The translations under genes and the position numbers were made by a program. Under the pieces are notes generated by a model. That model had not been told where the DNA came from. It made no database searches and worked only from the letters and a program-made list of their open reading frames with translations. A stretch of 64,000 nt of DNA from CAVTLG01 sp963802635. Lineage in GTDB: Bacteria; Chloroflexota; Ktedonobacteria; Ktedonobacterales; Ktedonobacteraceae. This document shows, in pieces, positions 14,948 through 25,688 of this stretch (the stretch's first letter is position 1; the number at the start of each line of letters is the position of its first letter). The stretch spans positions 930,001-994,000 of the forward strand of contig CAWDJJ010000003.1 in the NCBI GenBank assembly GCA_963802635.1, given 5' to 3'.

Positions 14948-17261
14948 CTATTTGGTTAAGTACCAATCAGTTGATGTAATTCCAGGGTAGTGGACAGTTT
15001 TTTGCACAACACCACTAGGTGGAGGAGGAAAATTGCTGATAGGATGTCCTTGCTCAACCATCAGCATGGTGTCGTGCCAGATGGGGCCTGCGCCATCTAC
15101 ACCAGTCACGTCTACCATCGGGGTATTGTCATTATTACCGGCCCATACACCGACGACATAATCAGTGGTGTAGCCAACCGTCCAGTTATCACGGAAGTCG
15201 GTCGATGTACCTGTCTTAGCGGCAGCCGGGCGAATAGGACCAGGCTTGCCCGAGTAACATTGTGTCATACTATTGGTGTATAAGAAGAGAGAGCTGCATT
15301 TTCCAAATTCAAAGGTACGCGCATTATTATCACTGAGGACGTTTGTCATAATAAAAGCTACCTGCTTACTGATTACTTGTGTACCAACAGGCCGAAAAGT
15401 GTAAATGATACGTCCTCGCGTGTCCATGACAGTATTGATAGTATGATCCGGCACACGCACGCCGCCATTACCAAAGGCTCCATAGGCCGATGTTTCATCC
15501 AACAGATGTACGCCAAGTGAACCCAGTACCATGGTATAGTTAGGGATGCCATTGTAACTACTAATGCCCATGATCTGCGCTGTATGCAGTGCGGGTTCGA
15601 CGCCGGTCTTCAAGAGCACCTTGACGGCTGGAATATTAAACGAGTTTTTGCAGAGCATAACGGTAGGTAATCAGTCCGTGAAATCGCATATCATAGTTGG
15701 TGGGTGTGTATGATGGCAAACCGCAACAGAGTTGTATCGTTAAAGGACCATCTACGACAGGTTGACCAGGACTCATCCCTTGCGCGAACGCCGTCGCGTA
15801 GATGAACGGTTTGAATGAAGAACCTGGCTGACGATAGCCTTCGGTCGCTACATTAAATTGACCATCCACCGGATTATGCGGATCGATGTTGCCGACGATA
15901 GCTAGAACATTGCCATTGTGGTAGTTAATGACAGTTACTGCTGCATTCGTCATATTATGTGCCCTAGCCATTTCGGCGATATGCGTTTGTGCATCCTTCA
16001 GCACCTTCTTCTGTAAGTCTAGATTTAACGTCGTTGAGACGATTAGCCCGGAGCGAGAAAGATCTTTGGTCCTTACGTGCATGTCCTGCGCTAGTTCTCC
16101 CAATGCGTACGTTGTAAATTGGAAGGCGGGAGCATTCGTAACATATCCGTGATGGAAGAAACCAGGCCGTTGCACCTTCTCGAGCGCTACCTTTTTCTGT
16201 TGAACTGTGATATATCCCTGGATATACATCTCTTGCAGCACCTCTTGTACACGATTGAATGCAGCCCTGGGGAAGAGGTAAGGATCGCGTGCTATCGGCG
16301 AGCTAGGTATACCAGCCAGCATAGCAGCTTGTGCGATATCCAGTTGTTGCGCCGCTGTCTGCTGTGGCGTATCCTTCAGGTTATAGTAAGCCAGTGCTGC
16401 TGCCTCAGCCCCATATGCCTGTTCTCCGTAATATGCTGTATTGAGGTACATATCAAGTATTTGCTGTTTAGTATAATAGCGTGTTACAGAAGGAGCCAAG
16501 GTGATCTCTTGTAGCTTGCGTAGTATGGTCGTCTGGTTTCCCACAACAGCATTTTTAATCAACTGTTGGGTAATTGTACTGCCGCCAGAGACGACTCCGT
16601 GCTTGGTCAGATCCTCAACGGTAGCGCGGACAATACCAGTAATGTCATAACCAGGATTTTGCCAGAAATTCTGATCCTCGATAGCAATTTCGGCATCAGC
16701 CAGCCAGGGTGAGATCTTATTGAGTGGCTCACTCGTTTGTAGACCCTGGTCAACTGCTTGATAAATGAGTTGACCATTGGAGTCGTACATCCTTAAGCTA
16801 TCCTGGGGGAGAATATCTTGTAGGGTTGTGATATCCTGACCATAGCGTCGCTCGGTTGCCTGTACAAAGCCTGTTAGCGTCACAAAGATAACCATCGTGG
16901 CAAGAAAGATGCCGAATACGCCAAATGCCATTGGTAGCATCGTTCTGGTCCCTATACGGTCCGTAGCGGCATAGCGCTGGTTGCTGTGACGCAGGTGTTT
17001 CCGTTTGACGTACCGTTTGGTGCGCCAACCAATAGGATGAGAGCGCCTATGCGCGGCTGCATAATAATAGCCGGGTACTGCTTGCAATGGCACGTCATTC
17101 AAGCGTTGAGCAACGGCTGCCTGGCTGTGTATGGGTAACTTGACCGTCGTGGCCGCACTTTGTGCTGCTGACATATTCTCTGCATTCGTTGATGGAGCTG
17201 GTACTTCTGAAACTTTTTCCGGTGATGAAGATGTTTCGCCAGAACGCCTTTCTATCTGCAT
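14948..17261 (-). pseudogene. Class A penicillin-binding protein (transglycosylase-transpeptidase), frameshifted
   Basis: A bifunctional peptidoglycan synthase split into two overlapping frames. The first (start ATG 17261 after GAGG) has a cytoplasmic basic N-terminus and a membrane anchor (about residues 108-132). It also has a GT51 domain with E-D-Q-N-F and G-G-S-T-I-T-Q-Q-L, and the transpeptidase nucleophile motif S-S-F-K. It ends in Y-A-L-Q-K-L-V. The second resumes with N-S-F-N-I-P-A-V, containing the S-x-N motif, and carries K-T-G-T-S. Deleting one A from an A5 run near 15648 restores Y-A-L-Q-N-S-F-N and a protein of about 770 residues. A break at the S-x-N motif would abolish transpeptidation. 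A homopolymer sequencing error is therefore as likely as a real pseudogene. The gene is followed by a hairpin terminator. Confidence 0.88.
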
Positions 17262-17754
17262 TGCCTATTACCTCTTCCAACATTTCAACTTTCCAAGACA
17301 GGAGCGACGAGAAAGAAAAACATACGTATGCATGGAGCGTATTTGCTCTTACCCTTCTTCTGCCACCACACAATACTTATGCACTATTCTAATGAGGGCT
17401 TGAATAAAATTTTGTCGGAACACGCATAGAAGAAATCGATGATTGTCAACTATTCATTGATATATGGGGAAATCTATTCTCTCAGATGCGCATATCCTAT
17501 TGTATAAAATACAGGGTACAGTATACACTAATTGCATATTATACGAGGTACATACCTTTTTACCTGTTGTGGCAAGGTACATATTAGGGGATAGCCTGCG
17601 TTTCACAGAACTCTCCTACATATAGTAACGCCATAGATAAAGCGATGGTAACTAAGTTAGCTATAGCACGAGATAACGCCCGCTCTCTATAAATAGTTAT
17701 GTTAAGTATGGGGAGGAGAGAAGAAAAGCTGGTCATATTGCCGCAAGACTTGCA
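17262..17754. other. Intergenic region upstream of the penicillin-binding protein gene
   Basis: About 490 bp, AT-rich, holding the promoter of the minus-strand penicillin-binding protein gene and the 3' side of the HTH gene at 17755. Several TATA-like stretches are present but no strong -35/-10 pair stands out. No RNA gene or family repeat was seen. Confidence 0.4.
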
Positions 17755-18417
17755 CTATAGCTCTGGAGTGGCAGAAGAGCTATCGTGATTTAGCGCTGCA
17801 TCTATCAACGCGGGCAAAATTTCGTTTGTAATAGCCTGTATCTGGTGCAGGCTCTCTAACCAGAGGATATCGTGATCGCGTGAACCACGCACTTCGGCTA
17901 ATTGTAGCAAGCCCTCATCGATTAATGTGCGAAAGTAGAGAAAGGCCCGCACGGCATCGGCAACTGGTACATTCGATTGGCGTGTGATTGAGCCGTATTC
18001 TCTTCCAAGCTGTATGGCCTCCTGCCGCAGTTGGTCCTGGTGTGTTCCGTCATTCAATACCCGTAGTAGCAGATCCAGCAAGCGGCGACCCAACTGCCGA
18101 TAGGCATCACGCGCGATATCATTAAAATGCTGATACCATGGGAAGGTATTCAGCGTACCGTCCGTAAACGCGAAGCGCACGCGTCCTAGAACGCTTTGGA
18201 TGAGTAATTGTGCTGCAGGATCAGCTTTGGGTTCTGTCTCCTGGCGCAGACGTGCCTCGATATCCGTGCGCCGGAAGCGTCGATGTCCACCGCTGGTACG
18301 GCGTGAGGGCAATTCATTACGATCTGCCCATAGACGTACCGTTGCTGGATGTATCCCCAATATCTCTGCTGCTTCACGCAAACTCAACCAGTCTTCTCCT
18401 GTTTGTGACGACGCCAT
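17755..18417 (-). CDS. BldC/MerR-like HTH regulator with C-terminal helical domain
   Basis: A 220-residue regulator. Residues 10-58 are a winged HTH of the excisionase/BldC type: L-S-L-R-E-A-A-E-I-L-G-I-H-P-A-T-V, then R-T-S-G-G-H-R-R-F-R-R-T-D-I. The C-terminal 140 residues are helical and of unknown role, possibly ligand sensing or dimerisation. The start is secured by CAGGAGGAGCG before the ATG at 18417. A copy of the palindromic repeat lies about 50 bp upstream (18471-18553), and a histidine kinase gene lies further upstream on the same strand. The target promoter is not known. Confidence 0.8.
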   Translation of the reverse strand: MASSQTGEDWLSLREAAEILGIHPATVRLWADRNELPSRRTSGGHRRFRRTDIEARLRQETEPKADPAAQLLIQSVLGRVRFAFTDGTLNTFPWYQHFNDIARDAYRQLGRRLLDLLLRVLNDGTHQDQLRQEAIQLGREYGSITRQSNVPVADAVRAFLYFRTLIDEGLLQLAEVRGSRDHDILWLESLHQIQAITNEILPALIDAALNHDSSSATPEL

Positions 18418-18470
18418 CGCTCCTCCTGAAGAATCGCGGTCCCTGAGGACTGATAGAGATGCTCAATATG

Positions 18471-18553
18471 TATGCCCATAAGCATTCAGAAACGCAACTC
18501 TCGTTGCTAGAACTGTGCTGCCGCACATTTCTCATCTGAATGTAAGGAAATAT
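18471..18553 (+). repeat. Dispersed palindromic repeat, 83-bp copy
   Basis: The left arm TATGCCCATAAGCATTCAGA (18471-18490) and right arm TCTGAATGTAAGGAAATAT (18535-18553) flank a core containing GTTGCTAGAACTGTGCTGCC. The same core segment occurs in the copy at 56610-56776. Confidence 0.75.
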
Positions 18554-18614
18554 AGGTTGATTTTAGAGAATTCTCTCCTTGCCGTCAAGTGCGAAAGATC
18601 TCAACTGCTATATC

Positions 18615-20618
18615 TCAGGAGAAAGGCAGTGCGACCATGAAAGTAGCACCTTCGCCATCTATACCCGTGCTTTTCATCCATATATGTCCGCCCATGGCCT
18701 CAGTCAATTGTCGGCAGAGGTAAAGGCCCAGACCCGCTCCTCGCTGTGGGCTATTGATTGCATCATTGAGGCGCATGAACTTGGTAAATAGGAGTGGCTG
18801 ATCCTCTGGGGCCACTCCTGGCCCCTTGTCTTGCACCGTAATCACCGCATAGCGTTTTTCGGTGGAAAGAGTGCTGACCTGTTGCAGCGCCTGAAAACGC
18901 TGACATAGCTTAGCATAGGTCATTGATGTGGCGTGGATGGTTATACTGGTTGGGGCAGGTGTATATTTCAATGCATTGCCTACCAGATTGAGCAGAATCT
19001 GGCGTAAGCGCAGGTCATCCGCCCAGGCATAGAGCTGATCTGGCACCTGGATATCGATAAGACGCCGTTCTTTTGTAATAATCGGATCGAGAATCTCTAT
19101 GATTGTATGTACTGCTTCGATTATATGCAATGAACCGGGTTTTAGCTCTACTTTATCTTGATCAATACGGCTGGCATCCATAACATTGCCGAGGAGCAAT
19201 ACCAGCTCTTCGCAGGCACGGCGTGCATTACTGATAAAACGATCTTTTAACTCGGCTGGGAGCGTCTGGCCAAAATTTTCCAGCAGTTCAAGATAACCCT
19301 GGACGGCTGTCAATGGAGTACGCAATTCATGGGATGCGGTCATCAAAAAGTGATTTTTGAGGCGTTCGGATTCCTGTGCTTGCCGCAGTGCATCTCGTAG
19401 CTCGCTGTACATATGTGTGCTCTTAATGGCAAGTGCGGCCTGAATACCAATTTCTTTGAGCATATTGAGGTGTTCTTGCTGATAGCAATGCATCTGGTTA
19501 CTTTGTACTATGAGCAGCCCTACGGGTTCTTGCCCATATTTCAGTGTGAGAAACATCACCGATTGAGCATTTCTAGGTACAGCCCGCCCCCAGGTAGACT
19601 CAGTGGTATCCTTTATATCTGCTAGTTCATCTTGTTGGTATTCGGCAAACTCCTGCGCCGTTGAAAATACTCTGGAGTGTTTCTCTTCCCAGAGAAAGCT
19701 ATTGACGAAAGGTGGGACATATCTGTCGGCTGGCGGCGCGTAAATAATACCGTTTTCGACGAGATAATCTCTTGATAGTATGCCTTGTGCACCATCGTAG
19801 CGATCAATAACAAAAGAATCTACAGGCATCAGGCGCTGTACTTGTTCATAAATAGTGTGGTAGACAGTTTGCAGATCACGTAATGCTTCAGGTGCTGAAA
19901 GCGCATGGCTCACTTCGATCAACGCTACACGTTCTTCGCTGATCCTGCGTATCTCTTCGTGCAAATGTGTGCGTTCCATAATAATAGCTATCTGGTTCGC
20001 GAATATCGTGAGGAGCAGTATGGTCTCTCGGCACGCTGTTGCTTCACTTTTCGGACCTATAAATATTAAGAAACCAAGAAGTGAGCTGGTATCTCCGTGC
20101 AACGGTACAATAATGACTTCTCCCATCTGCTCGGGACTTATTTCTAACCTTTTTTTTATGTTAACGGACGCGAGTAGCTGCTTGACCGGTGCGTATTCGT
20201 ACAAAGGTGCGTCCGTTGGAATACGGTATGCTTGTCCAACACGGTATGTATCATGCATGCACTCTGCTACAACTAATGCTGGAAGCGCGCATTCCTGCGG
20301 ATATGAAATCTGTGTCGGTTGATTGTCTGACACAACTTGTACCTGGCAAAAGTCTTGCCTGTCATCCAGGTAGAGAGCACTAAAATGAAAGCCTGGAATG
20401 TCCCGTACGATAATAGCAAGTTGCCTCAATAACGCATCAATCTCGGTATAGGAGCGCAATAAGGCATTTGCATGTGTTATATAGGCCAACAAGGTTTCTT
20501 GATAAGAGCGGAGAGCTACTACATCCCCTATTTCATGGGGAGTAACTGTTTGAACGTCTGGAACCTGTGTGCAGTGGGCGATTGTTTGACGTTCATCGTA
20601 ATCAGAGTCTCGTATCAC
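18615..20618 (-). CDS. Soluble GAF-domain sensor histidine kinase
   Basis: A cytoplasmic two-component kinase of 667 residues without membrane helices. Two GAF-like sensor domains cover about residues 55-215 and 235-405. A dimerisation/phosphoacceptor helix follows with S-H-E-L-R-T-P-L-T (phosphorylated His about 430). The ATPase domain has N-L-V-G-N-A-L-K-Y (N box), D-K-G-P-G-V (G1) and G-A-G-L-G-L-Y (G2). The GTG at 20618 is preferred to a TTG six codons upstream because AAGGATG lies in the right place before it. No response regulator is adjacent, so its partner is encoded elsewhere. GAF domains often bind small molecules, haem or bilins; no chromophore Cys stands out. Confidence 0.9.
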   Translation of the reverse strand: MIRDSDYDERQTIAHCTQVPDVQTVTPHEIGDVVALRSYQETLLAYITHANALLRSYTEIDALLRQLAIIVRDIPGFHFSALYLDDRQDFCQVQVVSDNQPTQISYPQECALPALVVAECMHDTYRVGQAYRIPTDAPLYEYAPVKQLLASVNIKKRLEISPEQMGEVIIVPLHGDTSSLLGFLIFIGPKSEATACRETILLLTIFANQIAIIMERTHLHEEIRRISEERVALIEVSHALSAPEALRDLQTVYHTIYEQVQRLMPVDSFVIDRYDGAQGILSRDYLVENGIIYAPPADRYVPPFVNSFLWEEKHSRVFSTAQEFAEYQQDELADIKDTTESTWGRAVPRNAQSVMFLTLKYGQEPVGLLIVQSNQMHCYQQEHLNMLKEIGIQAALAIKSTHMYSELRDALRQAQESERLKNHFLMTASHELRTPLTAVQGYLELLENFGQTLPAELKDRFISNARRACEELVLLLGNVMDASRIDQDKVELKPGSLHIIEAVHTIIEILDPIITKERRLIDIQVPDQLYAWADDLRLRQILLNLVGNALKYTPAPTSITIHATSMTYAKLCQRFQALQQVSTLSTEKRYAVITVQDKGPGVAPEDQPLLFTKFMRLNDAINSPQRGAGLGLYLCRQLTEAMGGHIWMKSTGIDGEGATFMVALPFS

Positions 20619-20933
20619 CGGACAACATCCTTGCAAGGTAGAGATTGCTGCTATGCTTGCGCTTGATTAAGTTATTTTTATCTATACATCCAGAACAGAC
20701 TACTATTTTATTATACTATGTTGTGTTCTCCATAGGAAGCTCTCACAAAAAATATAGTGCAATTATCCCATTGTGGTGCTTTTCTTCAGGTGCGTGTGAA
20801 TGATGCCTCCGCGTTTCGCCAGCACGTGTGCCTGGTGTTCTTAGGGCAGAGTGTACCATTTCCATATCTTTAGCAGTTATGTTACACTACGGACAGTAGC
20901 TCCCCACAGAGAGAGAAGAAGGAGTGTTATCCA

Positions 20934-22742
20934 GTGACTACGACACAATCGTTACCACAGTGGAATATGAGCGCTGTCTACCCCGGTCTAGACTCGCCTG
21001 AGTTCGCTCAGGGTTTTGCTCATGTTGTGCAGGATATTATACAGCTTGCACAACTTTTCGATGCTCAGCAGATTATGCAACCTTCTCTGCCACTCGATAT
21101 TGATGACGCTGTCATCCAGACGTTCGAAACGGTGATCTCACGCTACAACGCGGTGCTGGCTAGCACAAGGACGTTATCTGTCTACATTAGCTGTTTTGTC
21201 AACACAAATTCTCAGGATAACCTTGCTCAGGCGCGTCAGAGCGAATTGAAGAGATCCCAGGTGCAGCTATCCCAACTGGGAATACGCTTTATCTCCTGGA
21301 TTGGTGCATTAGATGTAGAAGTGCTGATCCAACGTTCAACGCTCGCGCTTGAGCACGCATATGCCTTGCGTAAGGCGCAAATTCAAGCGACGCATCTCAT
21401 GTCGCCCGCCGAAGAAGCCCTGGCTGCTGAATTGAACATGAGTAGTGGATCAGCCTGGGCCAACTTACATGGCAATGTCACCTCACTATTAACAGTGGAG
21501 CTGGAACTGGATGGTGAGCTTCAGACCTTGCCGATGAGCGTGGTCCGTAATCTGGCTTTTGCTACCGACCGTGACTTGCGCCGTCGAGCCTATGAGGCCG
21601 AGCTGCTTGGCTTTCAACGTGTCGCGCTACCTCTCGCCGCAGCATTCAATAGTATTAAGGGTGAGGTTAACGTGCTTGCGCGGCACCGCAATTGGGATTT
21701 GCCACTGGCAGCTTCTCTTTTTATTAACAGCATTGACCGTCAAACCTTCGATGCTATGCTTAGTGCTGCGCGGACAGCCTTTCCAGACTTCCGGCGTTAC
21801 ATGCACGCCAAGGCACATATACTCAATCTACCGCGTCTCACCTGGTATGATCTCTTTGCTCCAGTTGGCACAGAGGATAAAGCATGGGAGTTCGACGCCG
21901 CCGCCACTTTCATCGTTGAGCAGTTCGGTGTGTATTCACCCAGGCTGGCTGATTTTGCTGCGCGTGCTTTTCGCGAACGGTGGATTGACGCAGAGCCACA
22001 TGCCGGTAAGCGCGATGGCGCGTACTGTGTGGCCTTGCGGGGAGACGAATCGCGTGTTCTCACCAATTTCAAGCCTGCTTTTGGTGGTGTGAGCACGCTG
22101 GCTCACGAGTTAGGGCATGGCTATCACAACCTGAATCTGGCTCAGCGTACCCAGTTGCAGCGCGCTATGCCCATGACTCTGGCGGAAACGGCCAGTATCT
22201 TCTGTGAGACAATTATTCGCCGTGCTGCGCTGCAGAAAGCCAATAAGCAGGAGGGTATAGCGATTCTGGAAGCATCCATTCAGGGTTCGTGTCAGGTTGT
22301 CGTTGATATTGTGAGTCGTTTCCTCTTTGAGCAGAACGTCTTCGCGATGCGCCAGCAGCGCGAACTCTCCATTGATGAGTTGAAGGGCCTGATGCTGGAT
22401 GCGCAACGCGAGACCTATGGTGATGGACTTGATCAGCGTGTTCTGCATCCCTATATGTGGGCTGTCAAGCCGCACTATTACAATACCGGACTCTCGTTTT
22501 ACAACTATCCTTACATGTTCGGATTGCTTTTCGGATTGGGTCTGTATGCACATTATCAGCAAGATCCTGAGACCTTCAGACAAGGTTATGATGATCTGCT
22601 TTCCTTAACTGGTCTGGCTGATGCCGTGACGTTGGCGTCCCGTTTTGGCATTGATCTGCGTACGGAGGCTTTCTGGCATGCTAGCCTGGATATTGTACGC
22701 GCTGATATTAATAACTTTATTGCCTTGACACAGACGGAGTAG
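20934..22742 (+). CDS. M3-family oligoendopeptidase F-like zinc peptidase
   Basis: A 602-residue cytoplasmic metallopeptidase that cuts short peptides. The zinc motif is seen as L-A-H-E-L-G-H-G-Y-H near residue 388, and the third ligand lies in E-T-A-S-I-F-C-E-T about 25 residues later. N-terminal helices and F-x-N-Y-P-Y-M-F-G-L-L near the C-terminus are usual for the PepF/M3 clade, as is the length. The start is GTG at 20934, preceded by AAGGAG. The next plus-strand gene, a membrane glycosyltransferase-like protein, starts 45 bp later, so the two may share a transcript despite unrelated roles. Confidence 0.93.
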   Translation: MTTTQSLPQWNMSAVYPGLDSPEFAQGFAHVVQDIIQLAQLFDAQQIMQPSLPLDIDDAVIQTFETVISRYNAVLASTRTLSVYISCFVNTNSQDNLAQARQSELKRSQVQLSQLGIRFISWIGALDVEVLIQRSTLALEHAYALRKAQIQATHLMSPAEEALAAELNMSSGSAWANLHGNVTSLLTVELELDGELQTLPMSVVRNLAFATDRDLRRRAYEAELLGFQRVALPLAAAFNSIKGEVNVLARHRNWDLPLAASLFINSIDRQTFDAMLSAARTAFPDFRRYMHAKAHILNLPRLTWYDLFAPVGTEDKAWEFDAAATFIVEQFGVYSPRLADFAARAFRERWIDAEPHAGKRDGAYCVALRGDESRVLTNFKPAFGGVSTLAHELGHGYHNLNLAQRTQLQRAMPMTLAETASIFCETIIRRAALQKANKQEGIAILEASIQGSCQVVVDIVSRFLFEQNVFAMRQQRELSIDELKGLMLDAQRETYGDGLDQRVLHPYMWAVKPHYYNTGLSFYNYPYMFGLLFGLGLYAHYQQDPETFRQGYDDLLSLTGLADAVTLASRFGIDLRTEAFWHASLDIVRADINNFIALTQTE

Positions 22743-22787
22743 TCATGGTTTTGTGCAAATAAAAATGGATTGAAAAGGATCAGGTCT

Positions 22788-24494
22788 ATGCTACATGGGT
22801 TCCAAAAACGTGGTAATACCTTTCTCCATGGACTCTCTGTCTTCATGATAATTGCGATAGCTATGGGCCTGCGTCTGGCCTTGATTGCTCTGGGCTGGCC
22901 GGGCACGAATAGCGATGAAAGTACATGGGGTTTGGAGGCTATGCACATCGCTTTTCGGGGAGAGTGGCCTATCTTTATGTATGGTCAAAACTATATGGGG
23001 ACCATAGAGGCTTATCTTGCGGCGATCATGTTCCACTTTTTGGGTACCTCGTTGTTCTCGTTGCGGTTGAGTATGATTTTCTTGTTTGGTCTCTTTCTCC
23101 TGGCGTTGTATTTTTTAGCACGTCTGCTCTTCAGCAAAAGTGTTGCATTTATTACCATCACGTTACTTAGTTTTGGCTCTAATGAGTTGTTCACACGCGA
23201 TCTCAAGGTCCTTGGTGGCGACATGGAGACGATGCTGTTCGGCGCTCTGCTCTTTCTGCTTGCTACCCACCTGGCGCTGAACTGGCGCGCCGATTTGCAA
23301 CCGCTGGAGCGCAGAAAACGCTTTGTGACCTATGGTTGCCTGGGCCTGGTGATGGGGCTGGGTATCTGGAGTCATATGTTAATCATGCCCTTTGTTGTGA
23401 TGGTGATTGTGCTTTTATACTTTTTTTGTCGCTCTGAGTTGCGTACTCCCAATGCAATCTGGTTTGCTGTCGGGCTGATTATTGGTGCGCTGCCACTGCT
23501 TATCTGCAACGTGCAAAATCCTGCCCAAAATTCTCTTGTCACCTTATGGCAAACTCATAGCACTGGTGGCACCTCATTTGCCATACCTTTTACTTTGTGG
23601 GATGCTATACGTGGAACCTTCCTGGTCAGTTTACCTCAGGCTACAGGGGCGTTTCCGCTCTGTAGCCTGTCAACGACCCCTGGTGTCTGGAGGTCCCAGA
23701 TTTCGTCCTGTATGCTATTCCAGGGAGCCTGGGGCATTGGATTTGTCCTCCTCTGGGCTATCGCTGTATTTCTCACGCTCAAAGAACTGCGTGGCTGGCG
23801 TCAGACGCTTGATCTGACCGGTACTCTTGAGGAGCGGCGTCTCATGATACGTTGTGCGGCACGTCTCTGCTTGCTTGGCGTTGTAGGTTTAACCTTACTT
23901 GCTTATATTGCCAGTCCTGCTCCTGCTCTGGTCCCCATTACCTCTGCACGTTACCTTGTGGGTTTGATCGTCGTTTTTCCAGCGCTGATTGCCCCGCTTT
24001 GTCCCTGGTTGTCTATGGTACCGCGCAAGCTAACCTCTCTGCCTCCTGTCACTGGCATCTTGCGTGTGAGTATCTTACTTTTGGCCTTCACCATGTTTAT
24101 CAATGGCACATGTAACATCTTTTACCAACAAATTCCTGCGGTCAAGCTTGCTGATCAACAACGGCAAATGCTTATTCATGATCTACTACGCATCCATGCT
24201 GTACATATCTATTCTGAATACTGGACCTGCAATAATCTTATTTTCCAAAGCAACGAGCGTATTATTTGTAGCGTGCTCGCTGATGATCTCCAAGCAGGAC
24301 AAAACAGGTATCCCCTCTATCAAACAATCGTGCAAAACGATAGGAATGCTAGCTATGTATTTCCGGTTGGTTCACCTCAGGATCAAGCATTCCAGCAGTT
24401 CATGGCGATGACCAACACCTACTATCGGTATTTCACCTTTGATGGCTATAATGTCTATCAACTTGTTGATAACCATCGGATAAAGGCAAGATAG
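22788..24494 (+). CDS. Membrane glycosyltransferase-like protein (GT39/PMT-like)
   Basis: An integral membrane protein of 568 residues with about eleven hydrophobic helices. After the first helix comes a short extracytoplasmic loop with N-S-D-E-S-T-W, placing a D-E pair where GT39/GT83-type enzymes have their catalytic acidic residue. A soluble tail of about 120 residues follows the last helix. Such enzymes use polyprenyl-phosphate sugars to glycosylate proteins or lipids on the outer face of the membrane. The acceptor here is unknown. The ATG at 22788 is chosen over a TTG at 22770 because AAAGGATCAGG precedes it. It runs convergently into the decayed NUDIX gene. Confidence 0.75.
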   Translation: MLHGFQKRGNTFLHGLSVFMIIAIAMGLRLALIALGWPGTNSDESTWGLEAMHIAFRGEWPIFMYGQNYMGTIEAYLAAIMFHFLGTSLFSLRLSMIFLFGLFLLALYFLARLLFSKSVAFITITLLSFGSNELFTRDLKVLGGDMETMLFGALLFLLATHLALNWRADLQPLERRKRFVTYGCLGLVMGLGIWSHMLIMPFVVMVIVLLYFFCRSELRTPNAIWFAVGLIIGALPLLICNVQNPAQNSLVTLWQTHSTGGTSFAIPFTLWDAIRGTFLVSLPQATGAFPLCSLSTTPGVWRSQISSCMLFQGAWGIGFVLLWAIAVFLTLKELRGWRQTLDLTGTLEERRLMIRCAARLCLLGVVGLTLLAYIASPAPALVPITSARYLVGLIVVFPALIAPLCPWLSMVPRKLTSLPPVTGILRVSILLLAFTMFINGTCNIFYQQIPAVKLADQQRQMLIHDLLRIHAVHIYSEYWTCNNLIFQSNERIICSVLADDLQAGQNRYPLYQTIVQNDRNASYVFPVGSPQDQAFQQFMAMTNTYYRYFTFDGYNVYQLVDNHRIKAR

Positions 24495-24500
24495 CAGGCG

Positions 24501-25552
24501 CTATGGGCAGCGCGTTATATTGCCTTGCTGCCTTTGATCATAGAGATACAGCGCCAATGCTGCTTCAGGATCAAAACGATAGGCTTGCAATGCGGTCGCC
24601 AATGCCTCTTGCAAAGGATAGGTCTGCACTCGCAGTTCTTCGTGTGCCTCTCGTTCCAACGGGTCCTACTCCAGATCTTGAGCAACGAAGAGATGGACTT
24701 TGTGTGACACGTATCCTGGGTGGCTAGAGAAACTCGTCAATTTCTCTAATCTTCCTGCCCGATAGCCGATTTCTTGGCGCAATTCTTGTTGTGCCTGTTC
24801 GTAGCCTCCATCGGTCTGTGTCTGTTCCACTTTTCCGCCCGGAAGGGTGAGTTGCCATGCCTCCGCACCAAGATCATACTCTTCGACCAGCAAGACCAGC
24901 ATCCCTTGTTCACCCTGACTCACAGGAACGACCAGGACGCTTTCTGGACGCTCCACCACATCGCGTATTACCACTTGCCCTTCAGGCATCTGGAGCTTGT
25001 ACTGATTGACGGTCAGCACTGATCCCTGGTACACCTGCTGCTTCGAAACCGCGAACGTTCGCTTCGGGGCAACGGGCCGTGATGGCTTCTCCAGCGGCGA
25101 GAGATTCCCCCAGTGCGTGACGACATGGTGTCTGGTATTGAGATGAATAAAAGGGCGACCAAGAGCACGTGCAGATGACGCGATATCCCCGGTTCCTCCC
25201 CTTCCGCGTGGAGGCAAGCCGTTCCAGGCAAGGATCAGAAGATCACTGTGGTCAACAATCCACTGTCCAGCCGCCAGAAAGGCATCGTCAGAGCAGGTTT
25301 GGAACGGGAGATGATGAAGAGAACGGTTCGCCTGCAAGAAGTGTTGATACGTCGCTTTCTCCGCAGCAGAAGCAAAGATCCTTTCATATAAGGAAGCGCT
25401 TTCAATGGTTTTCCAAGATCACGGTTTGCCTTTCCTCGGATTTCGTAAACCTCAAAAGGGATAAACGCCTTTTTCGTGATGTCTCTCCCCTCGCCTGCAA
25501 AGGCCAGGAGGTCTGTTGCCTTTGAAATTGTTTGCTCAAAGGCAGTTGTCAA
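24501..25552 (-). pseudogene. Decayed SLOG-like/NUDIX hydrolase gene
   Basis: Three pieces form one ancestral gene. The 5' piece (up to 25552) reads F-E-Q-T-I-S-K-A-T-D-L-L-A-F-A-G-E-G and breaks in an A4 run near 25410. Adding one A restores D-L-G-K-T-I-E-S-A-S-L-Y-E-R. The middle piece holds a Rossmann-like W-N-G-L-P-P-R-G-R-G-G-T-G-D segment (SLOG-like nucleotide binding), then a NUDIX domain with L-P-G-G-K-V-E and Q-E-L-R-Q-E-I-G-Y. It stops at an amber codon (24666-24668) just where a Trp is expected (Q-D-L-E-stop-D-P-L-E). The frame then continues another 54 codons to 24501. One frameshift plus one nonsense change point to a real pseudogene. No ribosome site supports the 5' end, so the start may be lost too. 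Confidence 0.75.
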
Positions 25553-25672
25553 TTGTCTACAGTTTATGACTTTTTAAAAAAGCTGGAAATACGTGGGAGG
25601 GCAGTCCTCAGTTTCTACAGTCTATGGCACCGACAATTATTCATAGCAGGGCTGTTTCTCGCTTTTTTATGG

Positions 25673-25688
25673 TATACTTATGTGCATG
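25673..25688 (+). promoter_or_regulatory. Candidate leaderless promoter of the HAD gene
   Basis: A near-consensus -10 box TATACT (25673-25678) lies so close to the gene that transcription would start at about the second ATG (25686). There is no Shine-Dalgarno sequence. This is the arrangement of a leaderless mRNA. Confidence 0.4.
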
